Shown here piece by piece: positions 41,104-51,700 of a DNA stretch of 64,000 bases (position 1 is its first letter; each line of letters begins with the position of its first letter). Source of the DNA: an uncultured Christensenellaceae bacterium (GTDB lineage: Bacteria > Bacillota > Clostridia > Christensenellales > Pumilibacteraceae); NCBI GenBank assembly GCA_910587445.1, contig CAJULE010000006.1, positions 28,352 to 92,351 of the forward strand. The letters are read 5' to 3'. The notes beneath the pieces are model-generated. The model had not been told where the DNA came from. It ran no database searches and saw nothing but the letters and a program-made list of their open reading frames with translations. Both the position numbers and the translations under genes were made by a program.

Positions 41104-44100
41104 ATGAAAGAACAGAAAAGAATGTCCAACAATGCGCTTATTGCACTGAACGTGCCGTTCATGGCGCTCATCGCAATAGTAATGGTGGCTCTTATCGTGC
41201 TGTCGTCCGTTTTCGCGAGCACGATAAGCCTGTTCCTTTACGGCGTGGGTAAGGCGGAAGTCGATCCCAAAACATTGAGCGACGGTTCGCAGCTTTGCGA
41301 GGACATAGTCGAAGAGGGTACGGTTCTTTTGAAGAACGAGTCCGGTGCGCTTCCCTTAAAGGAAGACGAGCTCAAAAAAATAAACGTGTTCGGCTGGGCG
41401 GCTTACGACTGGATGACGAGCACTTTCGGTTCGGGCTTTTCCAACACCGCGCTCGAAAAGGTAAAGCTTTTCCCCGCGCTCGAAGAGGCCGGCATAGAGT
41501 ACAACAAGACTCTTTACGATATGTATAAGAATTTTTATTCCGCGACGACTATCGGAAGCCGCAATTGGGGCAAAAACGATTGGAACGAATACCGCGGAGA
41601 CGTGGACGTCGGCACGACCAAGAAGTTTGTGCTTCACGAGCCCGACGCGTCCTATTATACGCAGGCAATAATAGACGAAGCGCGCGCGTTTTCGTCGGTC
41701 GCTCTCGTGGTCATAGGCAGGACGGGCGGCGAGGCGGCGGATCTTCGCTTCGAGCAGACGAAGCAGATCCAGACCAACGGCTCGAACAGTACGGTTCGCG
41801 ACTCTACGCGCTCCTATCTGCAGATCTCGACAGAAGAGGAAGAGATGATCGCGGCTGCGAAAAAGGCTTGCGACAAGGTCATTGTCGTGCTCAACACGAG
41901 CAACACCATGGAACTCGGCTTTCTCGACGATCCTGATATAGACGCGGCTCTTCTCGTAGGTCTTACGGGTCTTACGGGCGTGAACGCTCTCGTCGACATT
42001 TTGGGCGGCAAAGACGCCGAAGGCAGAGCGGTTTCGCCCTCGGGCAGAACGGCGGACACCTACGCTTACGACATTTCGAGCGCACCGTCCTCGGTGAACT
42101 CGGGTTACGGCGGCGCGACGAAGTACACCGGTCTTTCCACGTCGAACAGTTACAGCAAGGGCTATTACGACGCATACGTCGACTATCACGAGGGCATTTA
42201 CGTAGGCTACCGCTATTACGAGACGGCGGCTGCCGAGGGATATATAGACTTTGACGAGACCGTACAGTTCCCCTTCGGCTACGGACTTTCCTATACGGAT
42301 TTCGAATGGGACGTAGAGGCAATGCTCGTAAACGATAAGCCCGTAAACCTCAATGCCGCTTCTCTTACTCTCGGCATGAACGACAAGATCGAAATTTACG
42401 TAAACGTGAAAAACACAGGAAGCCGCGCGGGCAAGGAAGTTGTGCAGCTTTACTATTCGGCGCCGTATATAAGGGGCGGTATCGAAAAGTCGTCGGTCGT
42501 TCTCGGAGACTTTGCCAAGACCGACGTTATCGAACCCGGCGAGACCAAGCAGGTCAAGCTCGAGCTTACGGCACGCGGCATGGCTTCTTATGATTGCTAC
42601 GACGACAACAAGAACGACAAGACGGGCTATGAGCTCGACGGCGGATCGTATTTCCTGCGCCTTATGAAGAATTCTCACGAGGCGGGCAATATGGCAGGCG
42701 GCGAGAAGAGCGCGTTCGAATTCGTAGCGCCCGAGGGCGGCTATCATTACGAAAACGACGAAAAGACGGGCAATGCCGTCGAAAACCGCTTCACGGGAGA
42801 GGATACTCTCGACGGCTATCCCATCGACGGAAGCAAGGAGACCACGCCCGTAAAGTACATGACGAGAGCAAACTTTGCCGAAACTTTCCCGAAGGCAAAG
42901 ACGGTCAGATCGAGAAGCGAAGCAGGCTATGCCGTCGCTTCGGCTCAGGCGCCGACTGCCGAGCAGCTTGCAAAAACGGGCTTTTCGGACGTCGATATGC
43001 CGCTCACCTCTAATATTCCGACCTACACCGTAGAGGACCTCGAGGACGTGGACGGCTATGACGATCCGCTTTGGGATTCGCTTTTGTCACAGCTTTCGAA
43101 GAGCGAGATGTTCGAGCTCATCAGAAACGGCTACTTCAAGACGGCTAAGCTCGACAGCATAGGCAAGCCCGAATTCGTCGATCTCGACGGACCTTTGGGA
43201 CTCAACACCCGCGTCACGAGCAGCACCACGAACGAGTTCATTTCGTACCCGAGCGAGACGCTTGTCGCGCAGACCTTCAATACAGACCTTGCATATGCGA
43301 TAGGGCTCAGCGTCGGCAAGGAGGCGAGAAACGCAAAGACCGCCGACGGCAGAAACCTCGGTATCCGCGGCTGGTACGGACCTGCGGCAAACATTCACCG
43401 CAATCCTTATGCGGGAAGAAATGCCGAGTACTACAGCGAGGACGCTCTTCTTTCCGGAAAGTTCACGGCTGAGACGGTGCGCGGCGCGAAGAACGCGGGA
43501 CTTTACTGCTACATCAAGCACTTTGTCGCAAACGACAGCGAGTCGCTTCGCGAAGGATTGTATACGTTTATGACCGAGCAGACCTTCCGCGAAATCTATC
43601 TCAAACCTTTCGAGATAGCGGTAAAAGAAGGCGGAGCAAACGCCCTCATGTCGAGCATGAACAGAATAGGCGCGACCTGGGTCGGCGCGAGCAGAGCGCT
43701 TTGCACCGATCTCATAAAGGGCGAATGGGGCTTTAACGGCAGTATTGTTACCGACTGGGTGGATACGGGACACGCCGATTATATGCCCGTATACAAGGGC
43801 ATCTGGGCAGGTAACAGCACCTGGCTCAACAACGCAGACGCTCAAAAGATGTTCAGCGATTCGCAGTATGCGGACAATTCCGTGTTCGTGACGCTTGCGC
43901 AAAACGTCGCTCACGACGTGTTGTGGACGCTTTCCGACACGAACAGCGTCTACAGTGCGTACGACCCCGACGCGGACACGTCGCTTTCTTCGGGCGGATT
44001 CAAATATAACCACACCTGGGTCGTCTATATAGTCCTCATAGAGGTTGTTCTTGCGGCGGGTATCGGCGTAATGACGTTCTTCCTCATAAGGAACATACGC

Positions 44101-44130
44101 CGCAACAACGCAGAACCGAAAAACTCATAA
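41104..44130 (+). CDS. Circularly permuted GH3 beta-glycosidase, membrane-anchored
   Basis: The 1008-residue product has membrane segments at both ends (about 16-42 and 970-995). The alpha/beta sandwich comes first (VEEGTVLLKNESGALPL), then FnIII (QFPFGYGLSYTDFEWD), then the barrel with YIKHFVANDSESLREG and GFNGSIVTDWVDTG, where Asp884 is the candidate nucleophile. All key residues are kept. The likely substrate is a short beta-linked oligosaccharide at the cell surface, xylo-oligosaccharides being favoured by the two GH10 xylanase genes downstream. GGAGGG site 4 nt before the ATG. First gene of the glycan operon. Confidence 0.9.
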   Translation: MKEQKRMSNNALIALNVPFMALIAIVMVALIVLSSVFASTISLFLYGVGKAEVDPKTLSDGSQLCEDIVEEGTVLLKNESGALPLKEDELKKINVFGWAAYDWMTSTFGSGFSNTALEKVKLFPALEEAGIEYNKTLYDMYKNFYSATTIGSRNWGKNDWNEYRGDVDVGTTKKFVLHEPDASYYTQAIIDEARAFSSVALVVIGRTGGEAADLRFEQTKQIQTNGSNSTVRDSTRSYLQISTEEEEMIAAAKKACDKVIVVLNTSNTMELGFLDDPDIDAALLVGLTGLTGVNALVDILGGKDAEGRAVSPSGRTADTYAYDISSAPSSVNSGYGGATKYTGLSTSNSYSKGYYDAYVDYHEGIYVGYRYYETAAAEGYIDFDETVQFPFGYGLSYTDFEWDVEAMLVNDKPVNLNAASLTLGMNDKIEIYVNVKNTGSRAGKEVVQLYYSAPYIRGGIEKSSVVLGDFAKTDVIEPGETKQVKLELTARGMASYDCYDDNKNDKTGYELDGGSYFLRLMKNSHEAGNMAGGEKSAFEFVAPEGGYHYENDEKTGNAVENRFTGEDTLDGYPIDGSKETTPVKYMTRANFAETFPKAKTVRSRSEAGYAVASAQAPTAEQLAKTGFSDVDMPLTSNIPTYTVEDLEDVDGYDDPLWDSLLSQLSKSEMFELIRNGYFKTAKLDSIGKPEFVDLDGPLGLNTRVTSSTTNEFISYPSETLVAQTFNTDLAYAIGLSVGKEARNAKTADGRNLGIRGWYGPAANIHRNPYAGRNAEYYSEDALLSGKFTAETVRGAKNAGLYCYIKHFVANDSESLREGLYTFMTEQTFREIYLKPFEIAVKEGGANALMSSMNRIGATWVGASRALCTDLIKGEWGFNGSIVTDWVDTGHADYMPVYKGIWAGNSTWLNNADAQKMFSDSQYADNSVFVTLAQNVAHDVLWTLSDTNSVYSAYDPDADTSLSSGGFKYNHTWVVYIVLIEVVLAAGIGVMTFFLIRNIRRNNAEPKNS

Positions 44131-44188
44131 ATCACGGCTAAAAAGCGGAAACGCTTTTGATACGATTATATTTTAAGGAGGTCAGAAA

Positions 44189-47100
44189 ATGACTAAGAAA
44201 AGCAGAAAGGCAAAATCGAGTTTCGCGATTGTCGTGGCTCTTGTAATGGCTGCCTTAGCTATGAGCACGCTGCTTATCGCTTGCGGCGGCAACAGTATCT
44301 CTTTCGACAAGACGAACGAAGATATCTATGCGGGCGATACGTTCAAAATCGAAGCGACGCTTTCCGATCCCGATCTCGACGTCGAGTGGAGCTCGAGTGA
44401 CGACAAGGTCGCTACGGTAAGACGCGGCACGGTTACGGGCGTGGGCGTAGGCACCGCAACCATAACCGCTTCCGTCGAAGGCGCTTCGGCGACCTGCACC
44501 GTCACGGTAAAGGACAGAACGGTTACGATGACCGAAAAGACGAAGGAAGTCAATTATGACGAACTCGGCGAGAACAAGACGTTTACGCTCTCGGCGACGG
44601 CTTCGGACGGCGGCACGCTTACCTGGTCGTCCTCGGACACGAGCGTTGCGACGGTAAACGGCGGCGTGGTCACGCTTGTGAAACCTCAGGCTCAGACGGC
44701 AACCGTCACGATAACCGCACAGCGCGGTCTCGCAAAAGACAGCTGCGTTATTACCGTTCTTTGCCCCTCTATTCCCGACGACTACTACGCGCTCATGAAA
44801 GAGACGAACGCAAACGTCGTTGCGAATCCGGGCAAGTGGTACTACCATGCGGACGGCGCGATGGGTACGGACTACAACTTCTCCGACGTTCCCGCTTACG
44901 GCAACGAAACGCTTAGCGTAGAACTCGACAAGTTCTCCGATCCTACGGGCGGCAAGCGCTTCTACTTCCGTTATCAGCCCGAATTCGAGCTCGAGACGAA
45001 GTACACGGTTAAGTTCACTATCGAGACGAACGTAAACGGTTCGATAGGCTACGGCACGGCGAATACTTTCGGCGGCACATCGTATACGAGTATTATAGAA
45101 AATCAGCCTAAGAATATTACATATGTCGGTAACGTAAACGATAAAGAACCGTTCCATGTGAATATTAACAAAGTAACGGGCGAAATTCCCGAGAAAGTTT
45201 CGATGAAGCTTACGAACATTGTCGTCAAAGAGTATGAAGCGGGCGACGAAGGCGGGGAAGAAGTACCCGATATACCGAGTTACGAAATTCCGGCTGAATA
45301 TGAAATAGTACGCGGTACATCGTCGGAAACTTGTATGGACGCAGGGCGTTGGTATTGGCTTGTAAATCCGAGCACAGGTGATGCCGATATCAAAACCGCA
45401 ACGATGAATAACGGAACGATTACATTCGGTATGCACTCGCAAACGGGCGCAACGGGAGAAAGTACGACTTATCATTTGCGTATGCAACCCAGATTTGCAC
45501 TCGGTACGAAAGTTCGCGCTACTTATACCGTAAAGCTTGACGCTTCGGGAGTTGTTGTGTCGGCGCTTAACAGCAACCAAACTAAAGAAGGTATGTTTGT
45601 AGCCAAGGAATTGGCTGCCGAAGAAACAGCCGAAATCACATGGGACTTCGTTGTGACAAAAGATATGCCGTTTATCATTCAGGTTACGGCAACCGACAAG
45701 GAAGCTCCCATAACCATGACGGTTACCGACATATCGTTTGTCGAAAAGCTTCCCGAGACATACACGATCACTTACGATTCGAAGGGCGGTTCGGACGTTC
45801 CCGCGGCTACCGTTAAGGAGGAAGAAAGCATAGCGACTCTTCCCACTCCGACAAAGAATGGATTTACTTTCCTCGGCTGGTTTGACAACGAGTTGTGCGA
45901 GGGCACGGCAGTCACCGCTCCGCTTACGCCGACGGCAAGCATGACCCTCTATGCCAAGTGGATAGAGGACGAAGCCGAAGTTTATACGATCACGTTCGAT
46001 TCGAAGGGCGGCAGCGCAGTCGAAGCGCAGACCGTCGAAGCAGGCGGAAGCATAACCCTTGCTACGCCTGCCAAGGAAGGCTTCGTATTCGGCGGCTGGT
46101 TTGCAAACGAGCAGTTTACGGGTGAGGCACTCGCGTCTCCTTACACGCCGTCGGCAACCATGACGATTTACGCAAAGTGGCTCGCGCAGTATACGGTTTC
46201 GTTCGATCTTCACCACGGCAATAAAACTGCGGAAGCAAAGAAGGTAACGGAAGGCGATAAGGCTGTTCTTCCTGCGCCTGCTCGCAAGGGCTTTACGCTT
46301 GCAGGCTGGTATGATAATGAGCAGTTTACAGGAAGCGCAATCGACGCGGAAAACTATGTTCCTACGTCGGACGTTAAGCTCCATGCGAAGTGGACGGCGG
46401 ACGAAGAGTACGCATTGGCAAACGGAGGCTTGGGCGACGCGGAAGGAAACAGAGAAGTTTGGTACTACAACTTGAGAGGAATTCAGTCTCAAGACCCCAA
46501 GGCGACCGTAAATGCGGAAACATCCGGTTATAACAACGGAGTTGTGACCCTTAATGTAACGGGCGCGAAAGCAACGGACTTCACTGCGGAAAACGACATA
46601 CAGTTAAGATACGTTCCCAACTTCTCGAATGATACTAAGTACACGATATCGTTCAAACTTACCGTAAGCGTGGCGGGAAAATACAAGATTCAGTGCCACG
46701 GCGGCAGCGATCAGTCTAAAGAGATTGCGGCAAATACCGAAACCGAAGTTTCGTTTACCGCGACGACCGGTTGGCATAAGCAAAACGAATACAGAGTCAT
46801 ATTGCTTCGCTTCGCGCCTGCTGCGGACGGCGATGTAACCATGACGGTTAAGGACGTTGTAGTCGAAGAAGCCGTTATACCTACTACCTACGAAATCAAA
46901 GAAGGTCTCAATTCGGCAGTCAAGGCAGATCCCGGCGTATGGTACTACTATGTCGGCGACGGTAAAGTAACGACGCATTTCGATCCTGCGCCCAAGTATG
47001 AAGAGGGCGTCATAACCGTAAATTGTACGGCTATGGAAAATGCGGCATATATGCTTCGTTATCTTCCTTGCAAGCAAACCGAAAGTAAGACATACACCTT

Positions 47101-47344
47101 CTCGTTCGTTGTAAAGACGGAGACGGAGGCGGAAGCGAACCTTATCGATGCACTCTCGGTTACCGGCGGAACGAATGTTACCAAGACGGCAGGCGACAAC
47201 GGAGAAACGACAGTCACGGGCACGTTCAAATATGTTGCTGGGAGCAACCCTCTTGCGATACAGTTCTTGCCTACGGCTAAAATAGAGCAGGCTGTCAAGA
47301 TTACCATATCGAACATCGTATTCACCGAAGTTACCGAAGCGTAA
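44189..47344 (+). CDS. Large surface lipoprotein with Big_2, WYY-type and InlB-repeat modules
   Basis: The 1051-residue product has a lipoprotein signal (lipobox LLIAC, Cys32), two Big_2 Ig-like domains (about 35-190; SSDDKVATV and SSDTSVATV motifs), two modules starting NPGKWYYHADG (about 205-345) and DAGRWYWLVN (370-520), three InlB/Listeria-Bacteroides repeats (525-742; GWFDNELCEGT, GWFANEQFTGE, GWYDNEQFTGS), and two more WYY-type modules (757-890 and 917-1050). The WYY modules recur in the xylanase at 52035 and are probably carbohydrate-binding sandwiches. It follows the GH3 gene by 58 nt and likely displays or captures xylan at the surface. Confidence 0.85.
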   Translation: MTKKSRKAKSSFAIVVALVMAALAMSTLLIACGGNSISFDKTNEDIYAGDTFKIEATLSDPDLDVEWSSSDDKVATVRRGTVTGVGVGTATITASVEGASATCTVTVKDRTVTMTEKTKEVNYDELGENKTFTLSATASDGGTLTWSSSDTSVATVNGGVVTLVKPQAQTATVTITAQRGLAKDSCVITVLCPSIPDDYYALMKETNANVVANPGKWYYHADGAMGTDYNFSDVPAYGNETLSVELDKFSDPTGGKRFYFRYQPEFELETKYTVKFTIETNVNGSIGYGTANTFGGTSYTSIIENQPKNITYVGNVNDKEPFHVNINKVTGEIPEKVSMKLTNIVVKEYEAGDEGGEEVPDIPSYEIPAEYEIVRGTSSETCMDAGRWYWLVNPSTGDADIKTATMNNGTITFGMHSQTGATGESTTYHLRMQPRFALGTKVRATYTVKLDASGVVVSALNSNQTKEGMFVAKELAAEETAEITWDFVVTKDMPFIIQVTATDKEAPITMTVTDISFVEKLPETYTITYDSKGGSDVPAATVKEEESIATLPTPTKNGFTFLGWFDNELCEGTAVTAPLTPTASMTLYAKWIEDEAEVYTITFDSKGGSAVEAQTVEAGGSITLATPAKEGFVFGGWFANEQFTGEALASPYTPSATMTIYAKWLAQYTVSFDLHHGNKTAEAKKVTEGDKAVLPAPARKGFTLAGWYDNEQFTGSAIDAENYVPTSDVKLHAKWTADEEYALANGGLGDAEGNREVWYYNLRGIQSQDPKATVNAETSGYNNGVVTLNVTGAKATDFTAENDIQLRYVPNFSNDTKYTISFKLTVSVAGKYKIQCHGGSDQSKEIAANTETEVSFTATTGWHKQNEYRVILLRFAPAADGDVTMTVKDVVVEEAVIPTTYEIKEGLNSAVKADPGVWYYYVGDGKVTTHFDPAPKYEEGVITVNCTAMENAAYMLRYLPCKQTESKTYTFSFVVKTETEAEANLIDALSVTGGTNVTKTAGDNGETTVTGTFKYVAGSNPLAIQFLPTAKIEQAVKITISNIVFTEVTEA

Positions 47345-47388
47345 TAACAACATTTCAAACAAATTTTACAATAAAGGAACTATAGGTC

Positions 47389-48573
47389 GTGAAAATGGGT
47401 TTTAGGGGTAAAATAAAAACAGTTGTATCCGTGCTGGCGGCGCTCGTCTTGTGCCTGTTGCCGTCGGTCGGGTGCGCTCCCGAGCCCTCGGCGGCGGGCG
47501 GGAAGTGGCTTCGCGATAAATACGCTGGTCTCTTTCCCGTCGGCGCCGCCGTCATGACTTACAGTCTCGAACGCTACGAGGACATTCTGCCGCACTTTAA
47601 CAGCATAACCGCGGAAAACGACATGAAGTGGAGACTGTTGGAAAAGACGGAAGGACAGCCGGATTATACGACTGCCGACGCGCTCGTCGCTTGGGCGAAG
47701 GAACACGACACATCCGTACGCGGACATTGTCTTCTGTGGTATAAGTCGCTGCCTTCGTGGCTGCCCGCGAAAGTGACGGACAAACAGACCGCGCTTGACG
47801 TCATAGATTCCCACATCAAAGAGACGATGACGCATTTCGGCGGAGATATCTATGCGTGGGACGTCGTAAACGAGGCGCTTAAAAACACTGTGACGCAAGA
47901 CCAACTCGAAAGAGGCGAGATCTGGCGCACGGGAACGGGCGAAGTCGTAAGCACGGCTTCGAATACGGCGATCGATTGGTATGAACTTTGCGGCGAGGAC
48001 TTTATAAAGCAGGCGTTCAGATCTGCGGACGAGACGAGAAAGGAGCTCGGTCTCGAAAATATCGATCTTTACTACAACGACTATTCTTTGAATAATCCGT
48101 ATAAGCGCGAGGCGTGCGTAAGGCTCGTCAAAATGCTTCAACGGGAGGGGATAGCCATAGACGGAGTGGGTATGCAGGCGCACTACAGACTCCCGAATTA
48201 CACGAAAGACAAGCAGAAGTTTTTAAAGGACTTCGAGGATTCCGTAAAGGCGTTTACGGAGCTCGGCGTGGACGTGCAAATAACCGAGCTCGACATATGC
48301 GTATATGCGAGCAAGGACGACAAGCAGGAGTTCGACAGACTGCCTTTGGAAGTGGAATCCGCTCAAGCCGAAATGTTCGGCGCTATATTCGACATTTGCC
48401 GTAAGTACGCGACCCCTTGGAAGGAGGGCGCGGGCATAGTGAGCGGCGTCACTACGTGGGGAGTAGCCGACCTTAACAATGCCCATAATACCGCCATGCA
48501 CAGGGAATATCCGCTTTTGTTTTCTACGGACAAGACGGAGAAGATGGCGTACTACGAGATTATAGACTTTTAG
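47389..48573 (+). CDS. GH10 endo-1,4-beta-xylanase, lipoprotein
   Basis: The 394-residue product has a lipoprotein signal (PSVGC, Cys29) and one GH10 barrel. Landmarks are FNSITAENDMKWRLLE, VRGHCLLWYKSLPSWL, WDVVNEAL with the acid/base Glu162 and VQITELDI with the nucleophile Glu300. It cuts internal xylan bonds outside the membrane. GTG 47389 was chosen because it is 10 nt from AAGGAA, whereas ATG 47395 is too far. It lies 44 nt behind the large lipoprotein gene, in the same direction. Confidence 0.95.
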   Translation: MKMGFRGKIKTVVSVLAALVLCLLPSVGCAPEPSAAGGKWLRDKYAGLFPVGAAVMTYSLERYEDILPHFNSITAENDMKWRLLEKTEGQPDYTTADALVAWAKEHDTSVRGHCLLWYKSLPSWLPAKVTDKQTALDVIDSHIKETMTHFGGDIYAWDVVNEALKNTVTQDQLERGEIWRTGTGEVVSTASNTAIDWYELCGEDFIKQAFRSADETRKELGLENIDLYYNDYSLNNPYKREACVRLVKMLQREGIAIDGVGMQAHYRLPNYTKDKQKFLKDFEDSVKAFTELGVDVQITELDICVYASKDDKQEFDRLPLEVESAQAEMFGAIFDICRKYATPWKEGAGIVSGVTTWGVADLNNAHNTAMHREYPLLFSTDKTEKMAYYEIIDF

Positions 48574-48577
48574 TTTT

Positions 48578-48697
48578 AAGGTATATTCATCCTGACATAT
48601 GCGCTGCGTGCGTCAAGCCTCCTCGGTCATGTACGAAATAGTACACTCCCTTCGTCGGCTTGCCGCCTGCTGCACATCTGTCAAGCGACTATACTTT
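48578..48697. repeat. Palindromic intergenic repeat, copy D
   Basis: A 120-bp palindrome a few bases after the xylanase stop. Outer arms AAGGTATA/TATACTTT pair with one G-T, the ATTCATC and GCGACT blocks are present, and the tip is GTAC-GAAATA-GTAC (48631-48644). It is the most diverged of the four copies in the stems and lies within the glycan operon. Confidence 0.75.
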
Positions 48698-48763
48698 CAA
48701 ATCGATTTTAAACTTCAAAACACTTGCAAAAGTGTTTTCGGAACAGGAGGGCATTGTTATACA

Positions 48764-51700
48764 ATGAAATTGAATTCTTTGGTTAAAAAACCGCTATTTT
48801 CCAAAATACTTTGGATAGTGCTTACAAGCGTGCTCGGAGTTTTATTCGCGGCGAGCGTCATACTTTCGTGCGTTGCGATCAATCTTGCTTCGGCTGCCAT
48901 CAATATGATGTTCGGAACGAGCAACTTCGAGACGGTGAACGACCCCAACGCCGAAGTTACGGACTTTTATAAGACGAGCTACAACTTCGAGCTTAACGGC
49001 GAGAACCTCTATAAAGAGGACACGGCGATGATAGAAGAAGCGGAAGCCGCAGGCGCGGTCCTTCTTTGGAACAAGGACAGTGCGTTGCCGCTTGCGGGAA
49101 GCGAAAAAGTCAGTCTTCTCGGACACGCCTCCGTCGATATCGTCGAGTGCGGCACCGGCTCGGGCTATGTCAGGACGTTCGACTATAAGTCGAACAAATC
49201 GGCAACCGTCACAATGCGCGATTCGTTCGAGAGCCGCGGCTTTACGGTCAATCCCACGCTTTGGAGCTTATATCTTTCCGGTCCGGGAAGCAGCTATAAG
49301 ATGATAGATTGGGACAAGACGATATGCAAGGAATGGCGCGAGTGGTATGTAAACGAAGTGCCTTGGAGCGTCTATAACGACGCGGTCAAAAATTCGTTTA
49401 CCGAGTACGGCGACGTGGCTGTAGTTACGCTTGCGAGAAGCGGCGGCGAATATTCCGACCTTCATTACAACTATACGTCCGCGACCGATTATGTCGGTGC
49501 GAACGACAGGGGAGGAAAGGAAAACACGTCGGCAAACGGCGGATATCTGGGCCTAAGCGCTCAGGAAAAAGATCTTTTGAAAAACGTGACGAGCGCCGGA
49601 TTTAAAAAGGTCATAGTTCTTCTCAATACGGGCAATCCGCTTCAGATGCAGGATTTCGAGCCGTATATGGACAAAATCGACGCTTGTATGTGGATAGGAC
49701 AGCCGGGCTCTACGGGCATGAACGGCGTTGTCGATCTTCTCAAGGGCAAGGACATGAAGGGCAATACGCTTGTTCCGTCGGGCAGACTTACCGATACATG
49801 GGCGTACGACAACAACTCCGCGCCCGCGTCCGTGAACGACGGAAACCACCTTTACGCAAACAGCAATCATTTGAACAGCAGTCACGGTACGACCTCGTTT
49901 GCGAGCAAGTACATGGTCTATCAAGAGGCCATATACATCGGCTACCGCTACTACGAGACGCGCTACTTTGACGCCGTTCGCGGAAACGGCAACGCGTCCG
50001 ATAAGGTCGGTGCAAAACACTCGGCGGACGGCTGGAGCTATAACGGGGAAGTCGCTTTCCCGTTCGGTTACGGCACTTCCTATACTACGTTTAAATACGA
50101 CGGCTTCGGCGCGGTCGAAAACGGCGACAACTACGATGTTACCGTGACTGTGGAAAACACGGGCACGTTTGCGGGAAGAGAGGTCGTGCAGGTCTATCTC
50201 CAAAAGCCATACACCGATTACGATAGGGAGAACAACATCGAAAAATCGGCGGTCGAGCTTGCCGGCTACGCAAAGACGGGCGTACTCGCTCCGGGCGGCA
50301 AAGAGACCGTGACGATTTCCGTACCGAAGGAATCGTTTAAGACTTACGACGCAAACGGCGAAGAAACCTATATAATCGAGAGCGGAGACTATTGGCTCAC
50401 GGTTGCGACCGACTCGCACCAGGCGACGAACAACATTCTTGCGGCTCAGGGCGTGAGCGGAGTCGAAAGCGTGCTCCTTTCTGGCAAGATCGATACCAAA
50501 AAGGTTCTCGGAGCGGGCTTTGCGAAAAAGTTCAATCTCGCGAAAGACTTCAGGACCTATTCGAAGTCCACGCAGACGGGATACGAGATTACGAATCAGC
50601 TCTCCTCGGGAGATATAAATAAGTATGTAAACCGCGGCGACAATAGCGTGACCTATCTTTCGAGAAACAATTGGAAGGACACCTATCCGACCGCGCCCGC
50701 AAAACTCTCGCTCAATGCGGAAATGGCGAACGATCTTCACTTCGATATAACGCCAGACGCGGCGGGGTACGAACTTCCCGACGAAAAGATTTTCAAAAGC
50801 GGTTCGACTAACGGTATTCCCGACGTGGAAGCCGGCGATCTCGTGGCGTATATGTTTATGGATGCGCCGCTCTATCCCGAAAAGGTGACGGACGAGGATC
50901 TTTTGAAGCTCGTCTACGACGACGGACTTCCTTATGTCGAACATTGGGAGAGAATGTGGAATCAGCTTCTCGACCAGATGAGCTTCGAGGAACAGGCGCT
51001 TATCGTAGCTAACTCCTATCACCTCATAAACGGCGCAAAGTCGGTCGCTCTTCCCGATTCGAAGCAGGAGAACGGACCCGTCGGTATCACCAAGCGCGAA
51101 GAAGCATTCTTTGCGGTGCCCAACAAAGACACCATAGCAGGCGATAACGGCACGGGCTGGACGTGGCTCGCATATCCTTGCGCAGGCATACTTGCGGCGT
51201 CGTACGACGTGGACATTGCGCGCAGAGTGGGCGAGCACAAGAGCGAAGATATGCTCTATCTCGGCTATAACGGAATATACGGACCCGGCGTCAATATGCA
51301 CCGCAGCCCGTTCGGCGGCAGAGCCTTCGAGTATCCTTCCGAGGACCCTTATCTTGCAGGCTATACCGAAGCTTACGAGAGTATCGGAATAGAGTCGAAA
51401 GGCTGCCTTGCATATGCAAAGCACTACGCCCTCAACGATATGGAAACAAACCGCGTCAACTGCGGCATATGGTCGAACGAGCAGGCAAGCAGAGAGATAT
51501 ATCTGCGCGCGTTCGAAATAGTGTTCACCGTAGGCAAGGCGAGCGCGACCATGAACTCGTTCACTCGCATAGGTACGCAGTGGAACGGTGCGTCGTACGC
51601 GATGATGACCGAAATACTTCGCAACGAATGGGGCTATGACGGACTCGTCATTTCCGACTGGGTAACGGGCGGAAGCGCGATGTCGGCGGTCGACGGCGTA

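Noticed and set aside
44255-46492. 745-residue open frame on the minus strand
   Set aside because: Antisense to the large lipoprotein gene; Arg-rich, without domains.
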